From the NCBI GenBank assembly GCA_016271365.2, contig CM028131.1:289171001-289235000 (forward strand): 64,000 bases of DNA, given 5' to 3'. Below the pieces are notes generated by a model that worked only from the letters and a program-made list of their open reading frames with translations, searched no databases and was not told where the DNA came from. The stretch is from Neoceratodus forsteri. Lineage: Eukaryota > Chordata > Ceratodontiformes > Ceratodontidae. The position numbers were made by a program, and so were the translations under genes. This document shows, piece by piece, positions 43,985 to 55,686 of this stretch (position 1 is its first letter; each line of letters opens with the position of its first letter).

Positions 43985-44500
43985 ACTTCAGCATGCCATT
44001 CCAGTAAAGTACAAGAGTTGGGAGTCTGTCCAGTGCCATAGAATTACTGTCTTAATGCCCATGGTAATTGACATAATATAATACCTAAGAAGTCCTATTA
44101 GGTGACCTACTCCTAGTAAACATCTCTCTGGTGAAATGGAATCCTGTAGCCCCAATAAGTGGTCAAGGGAGTGGAAAAGTTGGACCCATGAAGATTGGAT
44201 ACTGGGACAGTCCCATAAGATGCTTAAGTGTGGCGATAACAGTCTTACTTTTACTGCAAAGAGGCAATTCCAAAATCGCCCATACATGAAGTTTGTCAGG
44301 CATATAATAAATATTTTGAAGGATCTTGAATTGCATAAACCAATATCTATCAACCTTCAAATACTTACATACATTAACCCGCACAGAATTCCAATTATGG
44401 TAAGTGGGTTCCAATTCAAAAACCTTGGGTCAATAGGTCTATGGTTGGCTAAATCTCTGGGGTGTCATGGTGCACAATATCTGATATAGATTAGAAACAG
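43985..44500 (-). pseudogene. L1-a ORF2, C-terminal end
   Basis: The minus frame 43988-44353 reads WDCPSIQSSWVQLFHSLDHL and PERCLLGVGH, then MGIKTVILWHW. This is the Cys/His and leucine-rich end of L1 ORF2, comparable with L1-d at 59284. The 3' untranslated part runs from about 43985 to 43608. Confidence 0.75.
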
Positions 44501-44504
44501 GATG

Positions 44505-44870
44505 AAACACAGAAAAAAAGGTGACAGAAGGAGACCAAGGGTCCATCTAGTCTGCCCATATGTTCCTTGGACCTATTCAGATCCCAGAACCTAACCTGTC
44601 TTCTGCCTAATGCCTCCTACTGCTCCTGTTGCATTTGACCGTGCTTTAACCTTGTCCCACCCCAGTTTGAATGATGTCATGGTTTTGCTTCCACTACCTC
44701 AGCTGGCAGTTTATTCCATGGCTCCACAACTCTTTCTGTAAAATAGTGTTTCCTACGCTCCCTCTTGAAGCCCCCCTCAAACTTTCACTTGTGCCCACTA
44801 GTGTTAGAGTCAGAAACTCTGTTGAACAGGTCTGAGGGCGACACCTTATTTATTCCTCTCAGGAAGCTCC
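44505..44870 (-). mobile_element. CR1-like LINE 3' fragment
   Basis: The minus frames read DLFNRVSDSNTSGHK, then KRERRKHYFTERVVEPWNKL (about 44700-44780), the C-terminal signature of CR1-clade ORF2. The corresponding part of the fuller CR1 lies at about 53190-53290. It is inserted in L1-a between its C-terminal blocks. Confidence 0.6.
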
Positions 44871-46614
44871 ATAACTTTATGAAGAAGATTGACAAAGGTC
44901 TGAGAGGTACTCTGCTCAGGTGGTCGAATACCCATAAACCAGATAATGGCATGCCAAAGTTATAGGAAAAAATAGGCTTCCCTCTGGCACCTAGTAAGTA
45001 ATCCATCTTCCATCAAATACTACTGTAAGTGATTCAAGTGAGTAATACCCTGTATCTTCCAGTCCAGTCTCTTAATAGTTTTCCCAGCAGTTCAAAAATT
45101 GGGATTTTGCTATAATAGCTAGTCAATTGGAGCTCTAATAACAGACTTAGTCAGCTGATGTAACTGAGCAAAAGTATTAAAGCAGTAGTGCAATGAAAAG
45201 GGGTTAAAATCTGACCCCATATTTTTTCTTCCTGAGTGATGCCAGATGTCTTCCAGTTTATTTTGGTGGTGAAAGTTTCAGTTTTCATTATCATTTAAGA
45301 ATTTTATGAACCTTTTAAAGTAATTATTTCTCAAGAAAAAAAGATGGCTGCCTCATTTCTGCATAGAAATAATACTGAGGACCCAAGGAGGATAAGAGTA
45401 CAGGCAAAAATGCAAATGTACAGTACATAGCATAGAAAGCATACAGAAAACCCAAATCAACAGTTCTGCCAGTATTTTTTATAACCATGGTAGAAAATTA
45501 GCTTTTTGAAATAACTTTTTTCATTGCACTGTTGCTTTAAGAGAAATGCCAATCAGAGTATCCTTTAAAGATTTCAGCAAAAGGGCAGCCTTAGAATAAA
45601 ATGAATATGATAAATCTAAATTATACTGGAAGCATAAAGCGTCCTCAATATCTAACCACTGTAGTCAGTAAGAGAAATCCTGGAGATTAAACTGAGAATT
45701 CCAGCAAAAGCATTTGACGCCCTGAGCAGCATGATAATATAATATAAAATCCAGTAGACCCAATCTGCCCTCAGTTTTTGAGGCCATCAGTTTAACATAT
45801 GTCCTGTGTGGATGTTTTCCCTGCCATAAAAAGGAAGAAAGTATATGTTGCAGTGCAATAAATCATTTCAAGGGAAGATATATCATCAACATTTGGAGTG
45901 AGTATAAAAGACAGGGAAGAACACTCATTTTTAGAATGCTAGCTCTATTCCACAAGCTTTCAGACAGGGAAGCCCAACATCAGAGATCTTGTTTGATGGT
46001 AGTAGTAACCAAGGAGGTAAGATTATCAGTGAGTACCTTCCACCAAAAGATATATATATCTCCAAATATTTTAGGGATTTGGAGGACCAAGATAAACCCA
46101 AAGATAGTATATCCTGTTTATGTTCCTAGTTATTGAGAGGATAAATGATCAGTTTAGAGACATTGAGTTTATAGTTCGATAATTTGCCAAATGCAGAGAT
46201 TTCAGTTAAGGTCGACTGTAGTGATTGGGCTAGATCTTGTATATGCAATAAAATATTATCTACATAGAAGGAAACTTTATAAGGCTGCCCAGCTGCCGTA
46301 ATACCCTTAATGTTCCCATTTGCTTAAGATGGACAACAAGGGATTCTAAATAAAGATTCAAAATAAAAGGCGAAAGGGGACACCACTGTTGGGTACAATT
46401 AGTTAAAAAAAATGAGGGGAAAATCCTTGTTACAGTACACCAAAGGCTGAGAATAGAGTAAACAGATCCAATGAATAAAGGGCTCTAGGAAACCAAATCT
46501 ATACAAAACTCTGAAAAGAAAGAGCCATGAAACTATTAAATACCTTCTCGGTGTCTAAGGAAGCCAGCACCTCAGGTGTGATGGAGTCTCTAGATGCCAA
46601 GATGCGATGAAAAA
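44870..46614 (-). pseudogene. L1-a ORF2, RT palm to mid C-terminal region
   Basis: From 46610 down: ASRDSITPEVLASLDTEKVF (RT block with first Asp), QQWCPLSPFILNLYLESL near 46385, then FYVDNILLHI near 46270, where the active-site second Asp is Asn. Further down, FLWQGKHPHRTYVKLMASKT and GRLGLLDFILYYHAAQGVKC (about 45705-45845) are typical L1 ORF2 motifs after RT. There are many stops. Confidence 0.78.
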
Positions 46615-46759
46615 GTTTGTGGGGGGGGGGCACTGTGGAGCTTATCTGAGGTTAGAGCTCAGCATCACAAAGCCGTAAGTACTACAACTACTACTAATTT
46701 AACAAACTTGATCAGACAAAGTTTTATAACTAAAGGAACCAGAAAAACTGCCGATCATA

Positions 46760-48137
46760 ATGGGCAAACAAAAATTGGCACAACAGGTGGAGGAGCATAA
46801 AAAGCAACAAGCAAAGTCTGGAGCGACTGGGCCTAGTATTAGATAGATGTCTTCTGATGGAGCAACGGACTCAGGGCAGGAAGAAACACTGCAGTCCTAT
46901 GGGTCTAAAATGCAGCAACTCTTGGTATCTGTTACAGCCATGAACAATAAATTTGATTCACTCACCACAGTCATGGTGAATGTGGAAACTTCAGTGAAAG
47001 TCATTAAAACAGAAGTAGAAGAAGTAAAAAGGCAGTCTGACCAATACAGTGCAGCTTTCGCACAATATGCAAAGGACTCAAAGCTTACAAGTAACAGGCT
47101 TGAAATATTGGAAAACCAGATTTGTTCTATGAATGTGTGCTTACTAAGTATACCCAAAGGAGTGGAGGATGACCACCTACCTCTGTTCTTGAAAGAATGG
47201 CTTAATGACCTGCTTGGACCACACTCGGGGATGACAGAATGGCCTATCCCAAAAGTCTACTGCCTGCGTGCTTGAGGCAGACGAGATGGAGACTAGCCTT
47301 GTGCAGTGATAGCGGTGCTGGATTCGATGACAACCCAGGATAAGCTGTTGCATTTGGTAGGGCAACATCACCCTTTATTATCTGAAGGACATATCATCCT
47401 GGGATTTCTTGACATTTCTTATGCCACTCGTCAGCGGAAAAAGAAATTTGATGTGGGTACATGCTATCCTTTGTGACTTGAAGATACACCATGCAGTATT
47501 ACTCCCAGTGAATCTGTGTGCCAGTTTTCAAGACAAGATATATGTCCTGCCTGTCGGCATAGCAGAAAAGCATTCGCTTGTGGTGCCGACATCCTGGGTT
47601 CGGCGATGGACTCGGGAGTCAGAGGGCCAGCCAGGGGAGGGGATTGAGCATCCTAGGGACTGCTCTTCTCTGGGAGGGGGAGGTTGAGTGTCCAGTGCAT
47701 TGCGGACCTCTGGTAGAGGCTGGGGGTACTGCCACAGCTGGCGCCACATGTCAGGGGGCAGGGTGGGCGCTGGTCATCATTGCATGTCCCCGCCCTTGGG
47801 GATCCTTGTAGAAAAAGGAAAAAATTCCAGCCCCCACACATGACGCCAGCTTCACCGCCATCCCCGCTGCCTACCCATGTCTGCTGGGGGCGCCCCGCTC
47901 CCAGTGGCCCTGACCCAGGGGGTAATCCGGGTCTAACCTACCCAGTGTCCATTGGGAGGGGTGCCCGCACAGTGGCCATGCCAAGAGGGATAAGCCTGGG
48001 CATGGGGGATGGTGGATGGAGCTGGGCTGAGCTTCTGGGGGGACCAGGCAAAAAAAAAAAAAGACAAGATATACATCTTTACAGATTCCTCTGATACAGG
48101 GAAATGGGCAGTGGAGCTACAGCAGAAACAGAAGTAG
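46760..48137 (+). pseudogene. L1-b ORF1, split by a SINE
   Basis: It starts MGKQKLAQQVEEHKKQQAKS at 46760, with an in-frame TAG at about 46844. A 142-residue stretch (46847-47275) is a predicted coiled coil (VKVIKTEVEEVKRQSDQYSA) leading into LEILENQICSMNVCLLSIPK, the start of the L1 ORF1 RNA-binding domain. Frameshifts follow (47275 onward: ITLYYLKDISSWDFLTF-type residues near 47365-47420). The SINE at 47543-48060 cuts the final domain, which ends FTDSSDTGKWAVELQQKQK. ORF1p is the L1 RNA chaperone. Confidence 0.78.
47543..48060 (+). mobile_element. Long SINE copy S3 in L1-b ORF1
   Basis: 518 bp, flanked by the exact 13-bp repeat AAGACAAGATATA (47530-47542 and 48061-48073). The head has CATCCTGGGTTCGGCGATGG, a good pol III B-box match, and GGACTCGGGAGTCAGAGGGC after it, aligned with S1. 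The end is A13. It is the most divergent of the five copies, probably a subfamily. Confidence 0.8.
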
Positions 48138-49500
48138 TCTGAGAAGGAGTGATCTGCAGACCCTGATGATCTTGAAGATGGTTGAAAATTTTTGATGGCT
48201 TCTATATAGCCTTACTGTATATACTTTTTAGCCATGCTGTGACATAGCTACAGGACCAGGACTTTATAAAGACTGCCTCACCTCATGTTGCAGAATCCGT
48301 GAAAAAAATACTTCCTCACATTATGCCACCTCATGGCACCTGCTTTCCTACCCTACCCATGCCCTCCCCCCCCACCACAGCACTCCTGCCCTCCCCATTC
48401 TTTCACACCACCTCCCTCCACCCTCCACTACTGCACCTTACAGACATCTGCCCCTTCTTCTCTAAATCTGCTTACACTACTTCTAACCACCCATCACTCA
48501 AGCAGAGGCCCCTCAGCCTGCCTACCTCTTCCGTTTCCTCTCCTACCCTGCTCATCCAAACTGTCCTTCCTATATCGGGTTTTTTTTTTTGGTTGTGTTA
48601 TTCTGAAACTTCATTTAAGCTGCCCTCTGAATTCTAGCTACACTTATGATTGTAACTGTAAAACGTGTTATGACTGTAAATCATTGTCTACCTTTGTATG
48701 TATGCTACCCACCATCCTCTGATGTGAAACCTGTGTAAATGAGCAGTTCTTGCTCAAAGGTATTTGTAATCCTAGAGTTTAATAAAATAAAAATAAATAA
48801 AATGTTGCATATGTTTTATAAATGCATTGGCATTGTTCCTGTGTTAAAAGTCATTTTATGCAGTAGTAAATCTTACATTTGCAGTAAGTTATGTAACTGA
48901 GTGACCAGGTTGGGATTGTGGCGAGTATGCTAGCTGATCACTGAATCATTTAATTTAGGGAGGAATGGTTAAGTTTGTAACAAATGATTTTTTCACATAA
49001 TTGATATAAATATACAGTGAAAATCCTTCCTAAGTTGCATACTTGATAAACATATTTGTTGTAGACCAACTGTTTATCACACCTCGATCTCACTGGGTAA
49101 TATTGTTAAACCCATGTTTTTGGGTTATTTCCTATAAGGGGCGGTATAACTGCCCCAGTTTGTGTGTAAGACTGATTTCATAATTTGTTGATGGGAATCT
49201 CTTTGCTCAGTAGTTTTTATATCTATTTCTGTGAGATGCTATACTATACAAGCAATAAGCATGACATCTATGTCCTCTCAGAGTGCGATATTTTTGGACT
49301 CCTACTGATAACCTGAAACTCTCTCATTAATTACCATGTGCTCATGGGCTACAGTTTCACAGCAAAATGTGGAACTTTATTACTGGATTTTTCAACTTTA
49401 TGATTCTCCGTTAACTTGGACTATATTTGGAGATAAGGAAATATCCTGTATGGTGTACCACAATTGTAATCTATGTACTCTGTTTCCTAATCAGAAATTA
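48138..49500. other. Unassigned stretch between L1-b ORF1 and L1-a RT
   Basis: No coding similarity. 48360-48580 is C- and CCT-rich. The string TCCGTGAAAAAAATACTTCC (near 48297) also occurs in the CR1 at 53259. AATAAAATAAAAATAAATAAA at 48780-48800 looks like a LINE or SINE 3' tail. The rest (48800-49500) is AT-rich with nothing recognisable. Confidence 0.4.
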
Positions 49501-50150
49501 TGTTATGTTTTATCATTGAAAATGATCCTAGGAGACTCTGCCACTCACAAAGCCAACTTGCTTCAGATTAAGAAAGTCAGTCCAGACTTGTTCAAGCGTG
49601 CTGCTAATACCTTCGCTAAAATCTTAAGATTAGTATTAATTAATGAGATTGGACGATAGTTTTGGATATATAAGGGGTCTTTACCAGATTTAAAGTTGAA
49701 CCAGCATAATATTCTATGGTGATTTGCATATGCAGCCCATGATGCTTTGCATTGTGGGGCATGTGTGATTTTGTATTTCTTTACCAGGTTTAGCTGTAAC
49801 TCATATAATGGCTTGCTGCAGAAAAGAATCAAACTGTTGCAACTGATAAGCATCCATATACGTTTCCAAATGGGGACCTGCAATTTCATTTAAGAATGTT
49901 TTGAAAACATTTGAAGAAAAAACATCTGGGCTGAGAGCCTTGTCTGGAGCAAGAAATCTGATGGTCTGACAGATCTTCGTGAGGGTTATGGGGTGAGAGA
50001 AAGAAATCCTGCTGATCTTGAGAAAAAGATGGAAGTGGAGTAGTCGTCAAATAGTTATCGATCGCCTGTTCTGAGCTGAAAGAATCCAGCAGTTTGTACA
50101 GGCAGGCATAGTATTGCTGAAAAAGTTGAGCAATCTATCATGGTTCATTG
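49500..50150 (-). pseudogene. L1-a ORF2, RT N-terminal part
   Basis: From 50130 down: FQQYYACLYKLLDS-like residues, PHNPHEDLSDHQ in one frame and LAPDKALSPDVFSSNVFKTF in another, then KDPLYIQNYRPISLINTNLK (about 49610-49670) and VGFVSGR. These match the run from the pre-RT segment to RT block 2a of L1. Frames are broken. Confidence 0.78.
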
Positions 50151-50159
50151 ACCGTTGTT

Positions 50160-52864
50160 ACTTGGTATTACTTATTTAGTATGAAAGAACAGAAGAAGGC
50201 CAGAGCCCATCGAGACTGTTCCCCACACTATGTGGGACATTATTTATCTATTATACCTCAACCAAACATCTAATTTGTTTTTAAAGACAGTGGCACTAGT
50301 TGCCCCTACCAATTCTTGAGGCAAGGTGTTCCATACAATGGATGCTCTTACTGGAAAAAAGTTTCCCCTTTTGCTGGTTTTATAAGTTTTTACTTCAAGC
50401 TGTTTATTATGCAGTCTTGGAACATGTCTCCTTTTGGAGAGTGTTAGACCACATTTTTCCATTAGATCTGGTGAACTTATTAAATGAAAAACCATAAGCA
50501 TATCACCCCTTAATCTTCTAGTTTGAAGACAGAAGAGACCAGTATCTTTTAATCTGTTTTGATAATCCAAGTTTGTTAATCTTGGAATCATTCTAGTTAC
50601 TCTCCTTTGAACCTGTCCAAGAATTGCTATGTCTTTTTTTTGGTTTGGATTCCAGAAAGGGGGAGCCATAGTCTAGATACGGTCTAATGTATGCCCTATA
50701 CAATGGAATAAGGCATTGTCCAGTGCAATTAACAAAAGTACATTTTATTTGCCTCAAAAGTCTGTTGGTCATGCAAGCAGTTCTAACACGGTGATCATTT
50801 GAAGTAAGTTTATTATTAACATACCTGTATATCCCTAAATCGTTTTCACAATTTGATGAGTGAAGTGGTAGTCCGTTTATATATCGTTTTTGGATTATTT
50901 ACACCAAAATGCACTACTAAACATTTGTCTTGATTAAACTGCATATGATTTTCATTTGCCCAAAGTGTTAATTTTTTCAAATCCTTCTTTAATGCAGAAA
51001 TATTTCCTTGATTATTAACCTTGCCCCCCAATTTAGTATTGTCTGCAAATTTAACCATGAAGTTATTTGGCCCCGTTTGTAAATCACTGATAAAGAGATT
51101 AAACAATGTTGGTCCCAAGACCGACCCCTGTGGTACACCACTTGTCACACTACCCGAATCAGACAAGATATCAATAATTCTGACTCTCTGAGAATGATTT
51201 GTCAACCAGTTTAAAGTCCAGTTGACAGTATCAGGTGACAAACCTAGATTGTGCATTTTAGTAATGAGTTTTTCATGTGAGACTTTATCGAAAGCTCTAC
51301 TAAAGTCCAAAAGAATTACATCAGTAGGGATAAACACATCTGGTAGAGTACTTATATTATTGTAAAAAGATATCAGATTGGTGGTGCAGGAATACTTGGG
51401 AGTAAACCCATGCTGATTTGAATCATAAATTCCTAATTTTTTACAATCTTGATCTATTAGAGACTTCATTACTCGTTCCATTAATTTACCAGCCACTGAG
51501 GTCAGGTTAATTGGACGATAATTTTGCTCAGAACCTCTATTGCCTTTTTTAAATATGGGAGTAACTATTGCTGAATGCCAATCATTTGGTACAATGCTTT
51601 CTTGTAAGGATTTGTTGAAGATAATTGACAAAGGTATAGAAATATTTACAGAGGTTTCAATCAGAAACCATGGACGAATACCGCCTGGGCCTAGTATTTT
51701 TTTTTAGTTTTTTGATAGCCTGTATAATGTCAGTTGGATAGAACCTATGATAATCTACGTGGTGAACTTTAAATGTACTAATAGGTGATTTTTGAGAGAA
51801 GACAGAATAAAAGTACTTATTAAAGAGATTTGAGGTTTCTATATCAGATAGAGAAGAGCCATTGGTTATAATGGGACCAATGGTCCTTGATATACCTGAG
51901 ATTTGTGACAGTCTTTTGTGTGAGCTAGTTTAAATTCTAGCTTATTTTTTGCCAATTTAATAGAATTTTTTAAGTTTTTCACAGATGGTCTATATTTATG
52001 TAATAGAGTAGTTTTAGATGGAACAGAACTATTCTTAAGTTTCCTAAAAAGTTTAATTTTTATTTTAATCTGATTTTTAATTGTCTTGTTGAACCAAGGA
52101 GGATTTTTTTCTTTATTATTAAATTCCCTCTTAGATGGAATAAAGGTATTTTCCAAATAATGTGCAATGTTTTTAAAAAAGTCCCAAGCTTCTTGTGTTG
52201 TACAATTAAGAAGATTAGATTCCCAGTTTATGTTTTGTAAGTATTCATTGGTTTTAGAAAAATTTGCTTTATTATAATTTTTTGTACAGTATAACTTCCT
52301 TTGTGTAGTTTTAAACTGTTGAATTTCAAAAAGAATAGATGAATGATCACTGGTCCCAAGTGGATCCCAAATTTGTAAATTGCTAATTTGTTGCTCTATG
52401 TTAGTAAATAATAGATCCAAAATATTAGGACCTCGAGTGGGTTCAGTAACAAGTTGTTGTAATCCAGTACTAACTACCACATCTATTAGTCCTTTCTCTG
52501 CATAGGACTGTCCTGAGAATGAGTCCCAGTTAATATGAGGGAGGTTAAAGTCACCAAATATTACAGTATCTTGAGATTCTGAAAAATGTGTTATTTCTTT
52601 AAACTTATCAGTTGTGTAATCTGAATTTGCAGATGGAGGTCGATAGATGTTACCAATAGTTATATAGGACTGCTCCTTCAATAAGATTTTAACCCATATA
52701 CTTTCCAAATGAAAGGGAGAACACGCTTCAAAAGAAGGAATATCATTTCGTATGTACATACAAACTCCACCGCCTTGCTTATCTAATCTGTTTTTATGAT
52801 ATAACTTATAACTTGGAATTTCTCTGGACCAAATTGAGGATGCGTCCCACCAAGTTTCGGTTAC
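50160..52864 (-). mobile_element. CR1/Jockey-group LINE, inserted in L1-a
   Basis: It has endonuclease, RT and a C-terminal domain on the minus strand. The 5' end is truncated inside the endonuclease at VTETWWD (52864). The 3' end near 50160 lacks the ATTCTATG repeat of true CR1. L1-a sequence lies on both sides (IMDPDR at 52870; QYYACLY at 50110). Confidence 0.8.
50244..52864 (-). pseudogene. CR1/Jockey-group LINE ORF2
   Basis: Endonuclease (51866-52864, largely open): ITIGNIYRPPSANSDY, VIFGDFNLPHINWDS and LGTSDHSSILFE, with the GDFN and SDH active-site motifs intact. RT (50846-51631): NYRPINLTSVAGKLMERV, HGFTPKYSCTTNLI, ILLDFSRAFDKVSHEKLI, VPQGSVLGPTLFNLFISDL and FADNTKLGG, where the second catalytic Asp has become Asn. 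C-terminal domain 50244-50669 (VQRRVTRMIPRLTNLDYQNR). Only about three frame breaks, so this is one of the younger layers. Confidence 0.85.
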
Positions 52865-53029
52865 TCCCTGTCTGGATCCATAATGGAAGAGATGATGCGT
52901 AGCTCCTCCTGATTTCTAAGGCGTGATGCCAAAAGCTTACTAAGTTTCTCACCCTGAGCAACATAGTGAGCCTTAGTACGAGAAAGTGCTAATTTGGCTC
53001 GATCCCTGTAAAGCTTGTGGTATTGCTCA
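52865..53029 (-). pseudogene. L1-a ORF2 linker fragment
   Basis: An open 55-residue piece, EQYHKLYRDRAKLALSRTKA, then HYVAQGEKLSKLLASRLRNQ, matches the segment before L1 RT. It is trapped between the two CR1-group insertions. It links the L1 piece at 55441-55686 with that at 50150. Confidence 0.75.
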
Positions 53030-55440
53030 CATAGAAACATAGAATTTGATGGCAGATAAGGACCGCTTGGCCCACCCAGTCTGCCCATTTCTCTACCTAA
53101 TGGATAAGCTGCAGATCCTAGTTAACCAACAGCCTACTTACTCCTACCCCAACCCCTGGAATTGCCTTATGTCTGTCCCATGCATTCTTGAATTCCCCCA
53201 CTGTTTTTAACTCCACAACCTCCTCAGGAAGGCCGTTCCATGCATCCACTACCCTCTCCGTGAAAAAAATACTTCCTCACATTACCTCTGAACAGTCCCC
53301 CTTTTACCTTCAAATTGTGCCCCCTTGTTCTTGCACATCTCTTTTTCTGAAAGATGCTATCCTCTTGGACATTGTTGATTCCCTTGAGGTACTTGAAAGT
53401 TTCTATCATGTCCCCCCCCCGTCCTCCTTTCCTCGGGTATACATATTAAGCTCCTTAAGTCTCTCTTCATATGTCTTCTGATGCAGACCCTGCACCATTT
53501 TAGTTGCCCTCCTCTGAACTGCCTCCATCCTGCCTATGTCCTTGTGGAGATTGGGTCTCTAGAACTGTTCGCAGTACTCCAGATGGGGTCTCACCAGCTC
53601 TCTGTACAGAGGGATAACAACTTCCTGTTTTCTACTGGTGATGCCTCTTCCTATACATCCCAGTATCCCCCAGCCCTCCTTATTGCCCTCTCACATTGCT
53701 TGCCCACCTTTAGGTCATCTGACATGACTGCCCCCAGGCCTCTTTCCATTTTTGTTGTTGTTCACCCCCCCATAGTGTACGCTTCCCTTGGGTTTTTGTT
53801 TCCCAGGTGCATTACTTTGCACTTCTTAGTACTGAATCTAAGCTGCCATACATTTGACCATTCCTCCAACCGTGCCAAATCCCTTCTCATCCTTTCCACC
53901 CCTGTTGCAGATCTTTGCGTCATCTGCAAAGTGACATACTTTTCCTTCCAGTCCCTCTGCAATGTCACTTATAAAGACATTGAAGAGGACCAGTCCTAGA
54001 ACTGAACCCTGTGGTACCCCACTAGTAACCCCCTTTCTTTAGAGTGGACTCCGTTTACTATTACCCTCTGTGTCCTATTCTCCAGCCAATTTTTTACTCA
54101 GGCTACCATCTTGGGACCCACTCCCAGGCTGGCTAACTTGCATATTAATCTTTTGTGTGGGACTGTGTCAAATGCCTTGCTAAAGTCTAGGTAGGCCATG
54201 TCCACAGCCCTTCCCTGGTCTACTACTTTGGTCACCCAGTCAAAGAAATCGATTAGATTCATCTGACATGACCTATCCACTGTGAATCCATGCTGCCTTG
54301 GGTCTTGTGCCCCTCTGGCCTCTAGGTACACAACAATTATCTCCTTCAGAAGTGATTCCATTATTTTCCCTATCACTGAGGTCAAACTAACAAGTCTATA
54401 GTTTCCTGCCTCTGCCCTGCTTCCACTTTTGTGAAGCGGAAACACATCTGCCCTCCTCCAGTCCTCAGGTACTACCCCATCCTCCCATGATTTGTTAAAG
54501 AGGGTAGTCAGTGGTGTCACTAGTTCTACCCTTAGTTCTTTTATAAATTCTGGGATGAATCCCATCAGGCCCATTGCTTTGTCCACCTTCAGTTTTAGAG
54601 TTCTTTCAGAACTCTTTCTTCTGTGAATAAGGCTGGTATCAGCCCACCCTATCCAGAGTGTTTCTGTTGTTTGGTTTAGGTACCTCCTTTTCTTCACTTG
54701 TGAATACTGACCAAAAATATTTGTTTAGTATCTCTGCCTTTTCCAGTCATCTCTGCCCACCCACCCCCCATTAAGCCTCACTATCCTCCCTTGGTCTTCC
54801 TTCACTCCCTGATGTACCTATAAAGGTTTTATCCCCCTTCTTAACTGAGTTGGCTATCTTTTGCTCGTTTGACTTACTGTTCTGACTCCTTCCTGCTTCC
54901 TTCTGCTTTAACTGATACAGTTCTCTGTCCTGCTCCTTCTGTGATTCCTTGTACTTCCTGAATGCTATCTTTTTCTCCCTAACCTTCCCTGCCACCTCCT
55001 TTGAGAACCATAGTGTTTTTTTACATCATTTTGTTTTGTTTATTTGCTTCACACAAAGGCTTGTTGCCTTAGTGATGGCAATTTTGATTATTCCCCATTG
55101 TTCATCCACCCCTCCTTCCTGCCCATTTGCTAGTGCATTCTTTAGGCACTCACCCATTTTGGCAAAGTCAGCCCTCCTAAAGTCCAGGATCTTTGTCTTT
55201 GTATGGCTTGACTCTACTGCTGTGTTTATCATGAACCACACTGTTCGATGGTCGCTAGTTCCAAGATGGCTGCCCACTTCTACATCTGTGATCCTCTCTC
55301 CATCTCCATTTGGGAGTACCAGGTCTAAGATTGCTCCTGCCCGAGTGGGTTCCAGTACTAGTTGTCTAAGGCATGCCCCCTGCAGGGCATCTAGAATGAC
55401 CCCACTCTTTGATGTGGCTACAGCAAATGCACTCCAGTTA
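53030..55440 (-). mobile_element. CR1 LINE, inserted in L1-a
   Basis: The 3' end carries the CR1 hallmark octamer repeat: minus sense ATTCTATGTTTCTATG at 53030-53045. RT and part of the endonuclease are recognisable. The 5' limit near 55440 is where L1-a linker sequence resumes (minus sense KKMNQHTLEL at about 55475-55510). Plus-strand open frames here (53481-53999, 54949-55491) are antisense shadows. Confidence 0.82.
53190..55400 (-). pseudogene. CR1 ORF2 (endonuclease end, RT, C-terminal domain)
   Basis: Endonuclease end: GSHLGTSDHRTVWFMIN (55230-55277). Linker: ILDFRRADFAKMGECLKNAL. RT (54098-54697): NYRLVSLTSVIGKIMESLLK, HGFTVDRSCQMNLIDFF and MAYLDFSKAFDTVPHKRLI. The active-site stretch CHFADDAKICNRGGKD is at about 53900-53945 with both Asp residues intact. 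C-terminal domain: RGNVRKYFFHGEGSGCMERP near 53230-53290. Gaps and frame changes lie at 53999-54098 and 54697-55026. Confidence 0.82.
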
Positions 55441-55686
55441 ACAGAACATCATGAGTTCTTTTCAGGTCTCATCAGAAACAGCACTAGATAAAGAAAGTTC
55501 AAGAGTATGTTGATTCATTTTCTTCTGTTTAGAAGTAATCCAGATTATCTTGCCACGCATTGCACATTTTGTAAGCATTCCAGAGTGTAGAAGCTGAGGA
55601 TACTGAATTTTAGTTTTCTTGGAAGGTTTCTGTACATTGCCTAGAAGAAGTAATTACTTGAGGGTCCTTTAAAATATAGTTATTAA
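55441..55686 (-). pseudogene. L1-a ORF2, segment after the endonuclease
   Basis: Minus frames: ILKDPQVITSSRQCTETF, then WNAYKCAMRGKIIWITSKQK (about 55510-55570). This matches the stretch between endonuclease and RT in L1. It rejoins WKLNN at 56943 once the insertion bounded by a 13-bp repeat is removed. Confidence 0.72.

Larger units (their letters stand above)
46615..49500 (+). mobile_element. L1-clade LINE copy b (5' part with ORF1), inserted in L1-a
   Basis: It begins with a G-run (46619-46630), then a 5' leader of about 130 bp and ORF1 on the plus strand, interrupted by a SINE. After ORF1 ends at 48137 the sequence to 49500 has no ORF2 similarity. The insertion separates L1-a's blocks VGFVSGR (about 49525) and LASRDSITPEV (46600). 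No target duplication was found, so the right boundary is approximate. Confidence 0.65.

Noticed and set aside
46847..47275. Host coiled-coil protein
   Set aside because: The coiled coil leads into an L1 ORF1-type RNA-binding segment and lies behind an L1-like 5' leader.
47760..48094. Open frames in a GC-rich patch around 47.5-48.1 kb
   Set aside because: They are contained within SINE S3, whose exact target duplications define it.
53481..55491. Plus-strand open frames of 172 and 180 codons
   Set aside because: They are antisense to the CR1 RT and endonuclease on the minus strand, which carry clear motifs.
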